Source of the DNA: Brachyspira hampsonii
GTDB taxonomy: Bacteria; Spirochaetota; Brachyspiria; Brachyspirales; Brachyspiraceae
Reading direction: 5' to 3'
Assembly: GCF_001746205.1 (NCBI RefSeq)
Contig: NZ_MDCO01000009.1
Location: 426,545 to 490,544, forward strand
Length of the DNA: 64,000 bases
The notes beneath the pieces were generated by a model, which saw nothing but the letters and a program-made list of their open reading frames with translations, made no database searches and had not been told where the DNA came from. This document shows positions 55,997 through 64,000 of this stretch, piece after piece. Position 1 is the first letter of the stretch, and the number at the start of each line of letters is the position of its first letter. A program made the position numbers and the translations under genes.

Positions 55997-57541
55997 TTAT
56001 AGAGGTATATTGCCATGTTTTCTAGGAAGTCTTGTTTCTCTCTTGCTTTTTAAAAGATGCAATGCATTAATCAAATAACTTCTAGTATATTCAGGCTCTA
56101 TTATATCATCTACATAACCTCTTACAGCAGCTCTGTAAGGATTAGCAAATTCTTTTTTATATTCTTCTATTTTTTCAGCTCTTACTTTTTTAGGATCATC
56201 AGCTTTATCTATTTCTTTTTTGAATATGATATTAGCAGCACCGTCCGGTCCCATAACAGCAATCTCAGCAGAAGGCCAAGCATAAACCATATCAGCACCC
56301 AAATGTTTAGAACACATAGCGATATAAGCTCCGCCGTAAGACTTTCTTATGATAAGAGTAATTTTAGGAGCAGTAGCCTCCGAATAAGCATATAAAAGTT
56401 TAGCACCATGTCTAATAACACCATTATGCTCCTGTCCTACGCCTGGTAAATATCCGGCAGTATCAACTAATGTGATAAGAGGAATATTAAAACTATCACA
56501 GAAGCGAATAAATCTTGCAGCTTTATCAGCAGCATTAATATCAAGTACACCCGCCATAGAATTAGGCTGATTAGCTATTATACCAACAGACTTTCCATCA
56601 AGACGAGCAAAACATATAACTATATTAGTGGCAAATAAAGGCTGAAGTTCAAAAAACTCTCCGTTATCAACAACTCTTTTTATAATATCTTTTATATCAT
56701 AAGGTTTGTTTGGGCTGTCTGGAAGAACATTAGATAATTCTTCATCCGCTCTGTTAGGATCATCATCTGTATTATCTAAAGGCACATCTTCCAAATTATT
56801 CTGAGGTATATAAGATAATAATTTCTTAACACCTTCTAATGTAGAAACTTCATCAGGGAACATTAAAGAAGCAACACCTGAAGTTTTACTATGAACATAA
56901 GCTCCTCCAAGTTCTTCAGCAGAAACCTGTTCTCCTGTTACGGCTTTTACTACCTGAGGACCTGTTATAAACATATTAGATCCTTTATCAGTCATAAAGA
57001 TAAAGTCCATCAAAGCAGGCGAATAAACAGCTCCGCCCGCACAAGGTCCCATTATAACACATATCTGCGGTATAACACCAGAAGCCTGAACATTTCTATA
57101 GAATATATCGCCGTATCCTCTTAAAGAGTCAATGCCTTCCTGTATTCTAGCTCCGCCAGAATCATTAATACCTATACAAGGACAGCCTAATTTTATAGCC
57201 ATATCCTGCACCTTACAAATTTTAGCAGCATGCATTTGTCCTAATGAACCGCCTATAACAGTAAAGTCCTGAGCATATATACATACCTGTCTTCCGTTAA
57301 TTTTTCCGTATCCTGTAACTACACCTTCTCCGGCAACTTTATTTTTTTCCATACCAAAATCACTGCATCTATGCTCTATAAAAGCATCGATCTCGCAGAA
57401 AGTACCTTCGTCTAAAAGTTGTAATATACGCTCTCTGGCTGTTAATTTACCTTTTTTATGACGCTCTTCATTTTTTTCCTTGCCGCCGCCTTCTTCTATT
57501 TTCTCTTTTCTTTTTCTTAATTCATTGATTTTTTCTTGCAT
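55997..57541 (-). CDS. mmdA: Acyl-CoA carboxyltransferase subunit (methylmalonyl-CoA decarboxylase alpha type)
   Basis: 514 residues, the length of MmdA and PCC-beta. The two crotonase-like halves carry NDSGGARIQEGIDSLRGYG, GPCAGGAVYSPALMDF, DTAGYLPG and SYGGAYIAMCSKHLGAD. With a membrane beta subunit, carrier and delta subunit beside it, and no biotin carboxylase, it is best read as the alpha subunit of a Na+-pumping methylmalonyl-CoA decarboxylase; a transcarboxylase role is possible. First gene of the operon. Confidence 0.9.
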   Translation of the reverse strand: MQEKINELRKRKEKIEEGGGKEKNEERHKKGKLTARERILQLLDEGTFCEIDAFIEHRCSDFGMEKNKVAGEGVVTGYGKINGRQVCIYAQDFTVIGGSLGQMHAAKICKVQDMAIKLGCPCIGINDSGGARIQEGIDSLRGYGDIFYRNVQASGVIPQICVIMGPCAGGAVYSPALMDFIFMTDKGSNMFITGPQVVKAVTGEQVSAEELGGAYVHSKTSGVASLMFPDEVSTLEGVKKLLSYIPQNNLEDVPLDNTDDDPNRADEELSNVLPDSPNKPYDIKDIIKRVVDNGEFFELQPLFATNIVICFARLDGKSVGIIANQPNSMAGVLDINAADKAARFIRFCDSFNIPLITLVDTAGYLPGVGQEHNGVIRHGAKLLYAYSEATAPKITLIIRKSYGGAYIAMCSKHLGADMVYAWPSAEIAVMGPDGAANIIFKKEIDKADDPKKVRAEKIEEYKKEFANPYRAAVRGYVDDIIEPEYTRSYLINALHLLKSKRETRLPRKHGNIPL

Positions 57542-58071
57542 ATTCCTTTAAGTCCTTATTAGATTTTTTATCTAACTATATAGATTTTAAACAAAAATTT
57601 AAATGACTAGTTAAAGAACCATATAACTATTTCTTATTTATTGCAATGGTATTTTATAACTTTTGTATGTTTTAACAATTTAGTCGAAAGTTTAATTTTT
57701 TATACATAAAAAATTTTAAATAAAGTGATAAGATATTTTTATATACTTTAAATAATATTACATTTTTTACTGCAAATAAATATATAAAAATATTAACTTT
57801 AAAACATAATCTGTTAACACTTTATTAATTAATCTTAAAATTAAATATTCATAACTTTATCTTAAATATCATATTAAAGATTCAATTTATTTTAATTACA
57901 TATAATATTATTCAGCATCATAAAATAAAATTATAAGTTATACATTTAAAATATATATTAATTTATTCATAACTTTTTATAATTTATAGCAAAAATATAC
58001 TTCTAAATAGTTTACTTAAAAAATAAATAATTTATAATATAGCAAATTAATTAGAAAAAGGAGAAATATTA
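57542..58071. other. AT-rich divergent spacer
   Basis: About 530 bases with very few G or C. It should hold promoters for the decarboxylase operon and the lipoprotein gene; I see no gene, structured RNA or BirA-like box. Confidence 0.5.
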
Positions 58072-58599
58072 ATGAAAAATAAACTCATTCTATCTTTAAT
58101 GTTAGTTTTGGTATTGTCTGTAAGCTGTAAAAATAACACAACAGATTCTACTACTGATGAAGACAAAAATGCCACTCTAACTATAGAAACATTAAATGCT
58201 GAAATAAATAGTATGACAGATCAATCTCCTGTAATATCAGTTACTGAAACATCAACTACTAAATCTGTTACTTTTCCAATTAATTATGCTTTTAATGACT
58301 ATAGTTTAACAGACTATAAATTAGATGTTTATGTTACTCCAAATTCCTTAAAAGGAGGACTTGATAAAGCATTTGCAGGAATACAAAATGGGAAAATTAA
58401 TTATGAAGTAACACCTCCAAATATTACTTCACAAGGCAGATCTACGCAAATTATCACTATAACTTTAACACCAAAAAATTCAAGTGATACTTTTAATAAA
58501 TCTAGTTTTAGAAATTCAGGAAAGAAATTCTATAAAACTATTGAGTCTAATAAAATTGTATGTGAATTTGAGTTTGATACAAATTGGAAGCCAAATTAA
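58072..58599 (+). CDS. Lipoprotein of unknown function
   Basis: 175 residues. Lipobox LSVSC with Cys19, a Thr/Asp-rich linker, then a domain of alternating polar and hydrophobic stretches without known motifs. Strong RBS AAAGGAGAAA. Own terminator. Not recognised. Confidence 0.7.
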   Translation: MKNKLILSLMLVLVLSVSCKNNTTDSTTDEDKNATLTIETLNAEINSMTDQSPVISVTETSTTKSVTFPINYAFNDYSLTDYKLDVYVTPNSLKGGLDKAFAGIQNGKINYEVTPPNITSQGRSTQIITITLTPKNSSDTFNKSSFRNSGKKFYKTIESNKIVCEFEFDTNWKPN

Positions 58600-58625
58600 T
58601 TAAAAAATTAATTTATGAAATTATT

Positions 58626-58660
58626 AGGGCATTTTCTTTAATAGATAATGTCCTTTTTTA
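58626..58660 (+). terminator. Terminator
   Basis: Stem AGGGCATT / AATGTCCT (one G-U pair) with a T-run. Confidence 0.8.
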
Positions 58661-58797
58661 TAATAATAAATTTGGATTTTAAGTATATAATAATTTTATA
58701 GAAAGTTTAAATAAACTATATTCAGTTCCAAAAATATTGACTTAAATGTTTAATATGTTATGTTAATATGTTTTCATGAAAAAATAAAGGAGAAAAT

Positions 58798-59607
58798 ATG
58801 AAAAAAATACTCACATTTTTATTAATTTTAAGCAATATAATTTTTGTAGGATGCGGAAACAATGTAACAAATTCCGATAGTACTACTGTTCCAGGTGACG
58901 ATAGTCAAAACTTGCAAAAACCAGATGGTTTATCATCAACTCATGATGGTACTTGGTATTTTTACAGCGAAGATGGATCAGTAAATGGCGATACTGTTAC
59001 TATAGCTAATGGAGGAATTACAGGATTAAAAACATCATCAGGAACAGCAATAGATTTTGTAAAAGATAATTTTAATAGTAAATTCAGTCTTTTAGATTCC
59101 AATCCTATTGGTGAAAAAAACTATGTCGTATATAAAGATGGCTATACTGGCAACATGAATTTCAATACAGATGTAGGCTATTTAAAAATAAGAGATGCTT
59201 CTTCAGGTAGTGTCGTAATGGAAGGAATGCTTTCAAAAACACAAAAAACTACTACTATAGATAATACTTATACTGGAACATATACAGCAACCAAAGGTAA
59301 TAGTACAACAATAAAAATTAATGTTACATCTACTTTAGTTACTTTAACAATAACATCAAGCTCAATAATGAGAAATTATAAAATTCCTGCTGCATATTTT
59401 ACTAAAAGCGGTCATTCTTATACTTCTACTGCTATGAATTATCCTAATACAGTATTAAATTTTGATACAACAACTACAACTTTTACTATACAACATGTAA
59501 ATGTAAATTATAGTGCTTCTGATGCTAATTTTACTAAAGTATCTTCTTCTTCTGGATCCCCTACTACTATTTCTACATCAGCTGATACATATACAAAAGG
59601 ACAATAA
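58798..59607 (+). CDS. Lipoprotein of unknown function, paralogue of 23954-24811
   Basis: 269 residues. Lipobox FVGC with Cys19, Ser/Thr-rich throughout, with the shared DGTWYFYS ... VTIANGGITGL ... DFVKDN block. The C-terminal end is low-complexity Ser/Thr. RBS AAAGGAGAAA. Function unknown. Confidence 0.72.
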   Translation: MKKILTFLLILSNIIFVGCGNNVTNSDSTTVPGDDSQNLQKPDGLSSTHDGTWYFYSEDGSVNGDTVTIANGGITGLKTSSGTAIDFVKDNFNSKFSLLDSNPIGEKNYVVYKDGYTGNMNFNTDVGYLKIRDASSGSVVMEGMLSKTQKTTTIDNTYTGTYTATKGNSTTIKINVTSTLVTLTITSSSIMRNYKIPAAYFTKSGHSYTSTAMNYPNTVLNFDTTTTTFTIQHVNVNYSASDANFTKVSSSSGSPTTISTSADTYTKGQ

Positions 59608-59691
59608 ATATTATTTGAGTTTTAATGATAAGTACATTTTATTACTATAAGTTAAAATTATATGCTTAAATTAATATAAACTACAATAATG

Positions 59692-59729
59692 AAGAGCTTA
59701 AGTACTATAACTTAAGCTCTTTATTTTTT
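59692..59729. terminator. Bidirectional terminator
   Basis: 12-base perfect stem AAGAGCTTAAGT / ACTTAAGCTCTT between convergent genes, with T-run. Confidence 0.88.
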
Positions 59730-59744
59730 ATTTATGTTTATCTA

Positions 59745-62700
59745 TTATTTACCCGGAGTGCTTAAAGCATCATCAATACCTGTTCCTGTTTCAACACTAG
59801 CCAAATCTTTAGCATCATAATCTTTAAGCGGTATTCTATTTCTAATAGCAGCATAAACAGTAGGTACTATAACAAGAGTAAACATAGTAGAAACTGTTAG
59901 TCCTCCAAGAACTGCTAATGATAAAGGCTGATACATCTCATTACCTTCTCCGCTTGATAATGCCATAGGAAGAAGACCTAATATTGTAGTAAGAGAAGTC
60001 ATCAAAACCGGTCTTAATCTCCTAGGACCTGCTATTAAAGCAGCTTTATCACCGTTAATCTTTTTCTCATGCATAAGCTGATTCATATAGTCAATAAGTA
60101 CAATACCATTATTAACTACTATACCAATAAGAACTATAACCCCAATACCGCTGTATACACTTAAAGTTTGTCCTGTAATAAATAATAGTGTAAGAGATCC
60201 TGCAAAACCAAAAGGTATAGCAAGAGCAATAACAAAAGGAGCTATATAAGATTCAAACTGACTTGCCATAATAGCATAAACTAATACTAAAGCCAAGAAT
60301 AAAGCCTGTATAAGCTGACCGAATGCCTCATTCATATCTTCATAATCTCCTGAATAAACTATTGAGAAGCCGGAAGGTAAGAATACTTTCTCATTTATAG
60401 CAGCCTGTACATCAGCCATTATCTGATTCATAGGTCTTCCATATCCTGAGGCAGTAATTGAAGTTATTCTGCTGTCATTTTTTCTCTCTATTTCTGAAGG
60501 AGCAAAACTTTTATCTACATTTGCTATAGCAGATACCGGAACCATTCCAGCAGGAGTTGGTATAAGCATTCTATTAACATCATCTATATTGATTCTATCT
60601 CTTTCATTTAATCTTACTATAACATCAATATCAGTAACATCAGAATTATCCGGAGTCATTCTAGTAGCAGTAGTACCTCCGAAACTTGTTTTAATAGAGT
60701 TAGCAACAGTATTTATATTAAGTCCCATTTTAGAAGCTAAATCTCTATTAACAGTAACATTAAGTTCTGGACTCGCATCACTTTTTTTCAAACGAACATC
60801 TCTAAGTCCAGGAACATCCTGCAAAGCAGCTATTACATTATTAGCAAGCTCTCTGGCTCTAGTTAAATCTTCACCAACTATATCTATGTCAATACCGCTG
60901 GAATCACTATTTCCGCCGCCCCTCATGCTGCTTACTAAATCGACATTAATTGTAGCAGGATAGCTTGCTAATTTTTTTCTTACAAGCTCAACATATTCAG
61001 CAGTCTCCATAGTTCTTCCGTCAGATTTATCTATAAGTTTAGCTCTGATTTCACCTTTATTTGCATCAGAACCGGATCTTGCTCTAGTTTGAATTCTGCT
61101 TAAATCTTTTCCGACAACCTCTTCTACATCTTTTCTCATTCTGTCAATGAAAGCACCGGTCTGTTCTTTTCTAGTACCTATAGGCATAGTAATACTAGCT
61201 CTAAATTGTCCCTCGTCAGATTCAGGGAAACCCTCTTTACCTATAAATATTAATCCAACAATAATTACAGAAAATACGATAGTTATAACAGGAATTAATA
61301 CTCTGTTTTTATGATAAACTGAATAAGTTAATATTTTTTCATATACATAATTAACTTTTGAGTGGAAATGCTTATCAAAGAAATCTTCAAATTTGGATAA
61401 GAATTTAGATTTTTTAGTAGTTACAAGTCTAGCCCCAAGCATAGGTACAATAGTTAAAGCAACTGCCAAAGAAGCTATCATAGAAACAGTAACAGTAATA
61501 CATAAATCTCTAAACATCTGACCAGTCTGACCTTCTACAAAAAGGAAAGGTAAAAATACTGCTATTGTAGTAAGAGTAGAAGCAGATATCGCAAGAGCTA
61601 CAGTAGAAGTACCATCTATAGCAGATGAATACTTACCATAACCATTATTTCTATAGAAGAATATATTTTCAAGCACAACAATAGAGTTATCAACCATCAT
61701 ACCAATACCAAGTACAAGACCTGATAAAGAAATAATATTTAAAGTAGTTCCAAAGAAATACATCAAAGTAAATGTAACTATAATAGACATAGGAATGGAT
61801 ATTGCTATGATAAGTACAGTTCTCACATTCCATAAATAAAGCATAAGTATTATAACGGCAAATAATCCTCCCTGCCAAGCGGTATCAAGAACCCCTTTTA
61901 TAGCATTATTAACATTATCAGCACTGTTAAATAATACTTCGTATTTTATACCTTCAGGGAGATTAAGAGTATCAAGTCTTTTCTTTATACCATCAGAAAC
62001 TGCAACTGTATTAGCACCTGATTCTTTATTGATAGAAACATTAACAGCAGGAGTACCATTAACTTTAATAACATCTCCGTCTTCATCATAGCCTTCATAT
62101 ATAGTTGCCAGCTCTCTAAGTCTTATAGGTGTGCTATTAGTTTTTAAAGCTACAACAACATTTCCTATATCATCAACGGTTTTAAACTCTCCTGTAGTTC
62201 TTAAAGTATATTTATAAACACCTTCATAAGTCTCTCCGCCTGATATATTCTGATTTTCAGTAGCTAAAGTGCTTACAATAGTATTGATATCAAGTCCGTA
62301 AGCCTGAAGCCTATTCATATCAACATCAACTTTAATCTGAGTTTTAAGTCCCCCTCTAATCTCAGCCATAGCAACACCGCCAACCTGTTCTATACTAGTT
62401 AATATTTGATTATCAACTAAATTGTATAAAGCAGATAAATTCTCAGTGCCGTAAAAAGATATTTCCATAACAGGTATATTATCAGTAGAAAATTTATAAA
62501 CTGCAGGACTTTCAGCATCATCTGGAAGCGATTTTCTTATTCTATCTATTGCCTCTCTTATATCAGCAGTAGCAGAAGCTAAATCACTGCCCCAGTTAAA
62601 CTCAATAAAAACTCTTGAGTCCTCTTCTTCCGAAGATGAACTTACCTCTTTAATGTTATTAACTGATGAAACAGCTCCCTCAATTATCTTAGAAACAGAT

Positions 62701-62885
62701 TTTTCTACCTCTTCAGGACCTGCATTATCATAAGTAGTTCTGATACTAATAAAAGGAAGCTCCATGTCAGGCAAAAAATCTACAGGAAGCCTTGAAAGAC
62801 TTACTGCACCAAGTATGACCAGTGCAATTATACCCATAAAAACTGCTACTGGTCTTTTAACTATTAGTTCAATAAAACTTCTCAT
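59745..62885 (-). CDS. RND-family multidrug efflux permease (HAE1-like)
   Basis: 1046 residues. The first span opens with RPVAVFMGIIALVILG; PVDFLPDMELP, the TM4 motif GMMVDNSIVVLENIF with the proton-relay Asp, and the second-half GIGVIVLIGIVVNNGIVLIDYMNQL are diagnostic. Two large periplasmic loops are present. It exports drugs or lipids by proton motive force. RBS AAAGGAGCG. Its adaptor is encoded 29 bases upstream; an outer-membrane TolC-like gene is not in the window. Confidence 0.93.
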   Translation of the reverse strand: MRSFIELIVKRPVAVFMGIIALVILGAVSLSRLPVDFLPDMELPFISIRTTYDNAGPEEVEKSVSKIIEGAVSSVNNIKEVSSSSEEEDSRVFIEFNWGSDLASATADIREAIDRIRKSLPDDAESPAVYKFSTDNIPVMEISFYGTENLSALYNLVDNQILTSIEQVGGVAMAEIRGGLKTQIKVDVDMNRLQAYGLDINTIVSTLATENQNISGGETYEGVYKYTLRTTGEFKTVDDIGNVVVALKTNSTPIRLRELATIYEGYDEDGDVIKVNGTPAVNVSINKESGANTVAVSDGIKKRLDTLNLPEGIKYEVLFNSADNVNNAIKGVLDTAWQGGLFAVIILMLYLWNVRTVLIIAISIPMSIIVTFTLMYFFGTTLNIISLSGLVLGIGMMVDNSIVVLENIFFYRNNGYGKYSSAIDGTSTVALAISASTLTTIAVFLPFLFVEGQTGQMFRDLCITVTVSMIASLAVALTIVPMLGARLVTTKKSKFLSKFEDFFDKHFHSKVNYVYEKILTYSVYHKNRVLIPVITIVFSVIIVGLIFIGKEGFPESDEGQFRASITMPIGTRKEQTGAFIDRMRKDVEEVVGKDLSRIQTRARSGSDANKGEIRAKLIDKSDGRTMETAEYVELVRKKLASYPATINVDLVSSMRGGGNSDSSGIDIDIVGEDLTRARELANNVIAALQDVPGLRDVRLKKSDASPELNVTVNRDLASKMGLNINTVANSIKTSFGGTTATRMTPDNSDVTDIDVIVRLNERDRINIDDVNRMLIPTPAGMVPVSAIANVDKSFAPSEIERKNDSRITSITASGYGRPMNQIMADVQAAINEKVFLPSGFSIVYSGDYEDMNEAFGQLIQALFLALVLVYAIMASQFESYIAPFVIALAIPFGFAGSLTLLFITGQTLSVYSGIGVIVLIGIVVNNGIVLIDYMNQLMHEKKINGDKAALIAGPRRLRPVLMTSLTTILGLLPMALSSGEGNEMYQPLSLAVLGGLTVSTMFTLVIVPTVYAAIRNRIPLKDYDAKDLASVETGTGIDDALSTPGK

Positions 62886-62914
62886 AAAAATCGCTCCTTT
62901 AATTGAATATATAA

Positions 62915-64000
62915 TTAACCGCCAATGGAATAAATACCATTATCACTGCTGTTATTATCAGTATCTGCAGTTTTTGTTGTATTAGTAGATGTTGTTTTAG
63001 GCTGAGATGTAGTAGTAGGTTTAGATGCAGTTGTAGTTTGTTTAGATGTGCTAGTAGCTGCTGGCTTAGATGCTGTTGTTGTTTGTTTGGCAGCAGCTGT
63101 ATTTTCTTTAACAGATGCAGTTTGATTTGCCGATGTATTTTGATTAGTATTAGCCGAAGCAACAGCTGTAGCTTGAGGTGTAATATATTCCAATATAGTA
63201 GGGTCATTTTCTATTCTATTAACTAATGAACCATTTTTAAGGAATTCGCGTCCGAACATTACTACCTCTTCTCCTTCTTCAAGTCCTCCGCTTAAAGCTA
63301 CTTTATCTTTGGAAGTGAATAATACATTAACTTCTCTTGTATATGCTCTATATTGAACATTAGTTGAATTTGCAGCCTGAACTTCTGACGGCGGATTATT
63401 TGAATTATCTTCTTTAACAACATAGATATAATTCTTACCTAAATCATCACTAAACATAGCACTGTTAGGTATAACAAATACATTATCAGCTGAATTCAAA
63501 AGTATTGAAACATCAGAAAACATTCCAGGTAAAAGAAGTCTGTCTTTATTATCTATTAGAGCTTTTACCATTAAAGTACGGGTGGAAGGATTAACAGCAT
63601 AATCTCTTTTTGTTATCTCAGCTTCTATTTCTTTATTAGGAGCTGAAGGAACTCTTATAATTACTTTTTGACCCAATTCTATTCCGGAAATGGAACGTTC
63701 TGGAACTTGTATTTCTACCTCTAATTGGCTGATATCAGCAACATTTGCTATAGGCGTAGAAGCTGCTATTGATGCACCTGCCGCCATATATGTAGTGGTA
63801 ACATATCCTGAAATAGGAGTTCTTGCCGGAGCATAAGCATAATTTGCACCTATTACAAATCTGTCTATTAAAGCTATAGTGTCTCCCTTATTAACAAAAC
63901 TTCCTTCGTATTTTAAGATACTTGCAATTTTTCCGGGTACATCAGAAGATATTTCTACTTCTTTAATGGCCTTAATCTCAGCTGATAAATCTAAATACTC
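62915..64000 (-). CDS. RND efflux adaptor (membrane-fusion protein), partial at window edge
   Basis: Open from 64000 to the stop at 62915; the start lies beyond the window. An ATG at 63787 is internal, since the frame upstream reads a lipoyl-like half-domain (ISSDVPGKIASILKYEGSFVNKGDTIALID). Then follow ARTPISGYVTT, the second half and the beta-barrel (ISGIELGQKVIIRVPSAP, LLLPGMFSDVSI). The last ~80 residues are an unusual Thr/Ala/Ser/Lys/Gln-rich low-complexity tail. It couples the permease to an outer-membrane channel. Confidence 0.88.
   Translation of the reverse strand, partial: EYLDLSAEIKAIKEVEISSDVPGKIASILKYEGSFVNKGDTIALIDRFVIGANYAYAPARTPISGYVTTTYMAAGASIAASTPIANVADISQLEVEIQVPERSISGIELGQKVIIRVPSAPNKEIEAEITKRDYAVNPSTRTLMVKALIDNKDRLLLPGMFSDVSILLNSADNVFVIPNSAMFSDDLGKNYIYVVKEDNSNNPPSEVQAANSTNVQYRAYTREVNVLFTSKDKVALSGGLEEGEEVVMFGREFLKNGSLVNRIENDPTILEYITPQATAVASANTNQNTSANQTASVKENTAAAKQTTTASKPAATSTSKQTTTASKPTTTSQPKTTSTNTTKTADTDNNSSDNGIYSIGG

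Overview
The window looks like chromosomal DNA of a Brachyspira-type spirochaete. The DNA is very AT-rich. The left end carries tandem genes for Brachyspira-like variable surface proteins (Vsp: signal peptide, shared motifs FRARM and GTIKGTFGF, C-terminus WYLPALN). Lipoproteins, an Na+-translocating decarboxylase, class I fumarase and a chemoreceptor fit an anaerobic, motile, host-associated bacterium. The species cannot be fixed from sequence alone.

Layout. 1-4.9 kb: minus-strand vsp array (one partial, two intact, one chimera in which coiled-coil repeats replace the barrel). 5.2-7.2 kb: MoxR ATPase and EamA transporter. 7.2-7.8 kb: full-length copy of an unrecognised intergenic element. 7.8-13.6 kb: DUF3108 protein, DUF1858 protein, a TPR/YggT/STAS group, exonuclease III, metallo-beta-lactamase-fold protein. 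13.8-15.2 kb: two-subunit fumarase. 15.4-17.6 kb: frameshifted chemoreceptor with a 22-copy 7-bp tandem repeat upstream. 17.8-20.6 kb: metG-ftsQ. 20.9-29.1 kb: symporter, MATE exporter with a structured leader, lipoprotein, periplasmic M14-like peptidase, fabH, and a protein with Cys/His metal-binding repeats. 29.2-35.7 kb: type I restriction locus with hsdR, two hsdS and a YgjP-like metallopeptidase but no hsdM. 35.8-36.8 kb: two Hsp20 genes. 37.1-41.3 kb: birA-bioB-bioD-bioA behind a recognisable BirA operator that contains the -35 box. 41.4-48.6 kb: OppA-like lipoprotein, a decayed barrel gene between two copies of the intergenic element, xylB, apt, groES and two unknown genes. 48.6-52.4 kb: smpB, DUF305 lipoprotein, ffh-rpsP-khpA-rimM. 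52.5-57.5 kb: M16 peptidase and the four-gene sodium-pumping decarboxylase (mmdA-D-C-B). 58-64 kb: two lipoproteins and an RND efflux pair cut by the right edge.

Functional links. Biotin made or regulated by birA-bioBDA would charge the carrier subunit of the decarboxylase at 55 kb. The vsp array, twin hsdS genes, 7-bp repeat and chimeric vsp locus are places where recombination or slippage could create variants.

The strongest undescribed candidate is a dispersed element at 7.3, 20.7, 43.0 and 44.0 kb. It has an ~81-83 bp segment bounded by ACGCACGGT and its complement, then after 29-31 bp a GGGCGGG box, then a second GGGCGGG box 76-78 bp further on. Box order and spacing hold in five arms while the sequence between is not conserved, so the geometry itself seems to be under selection.
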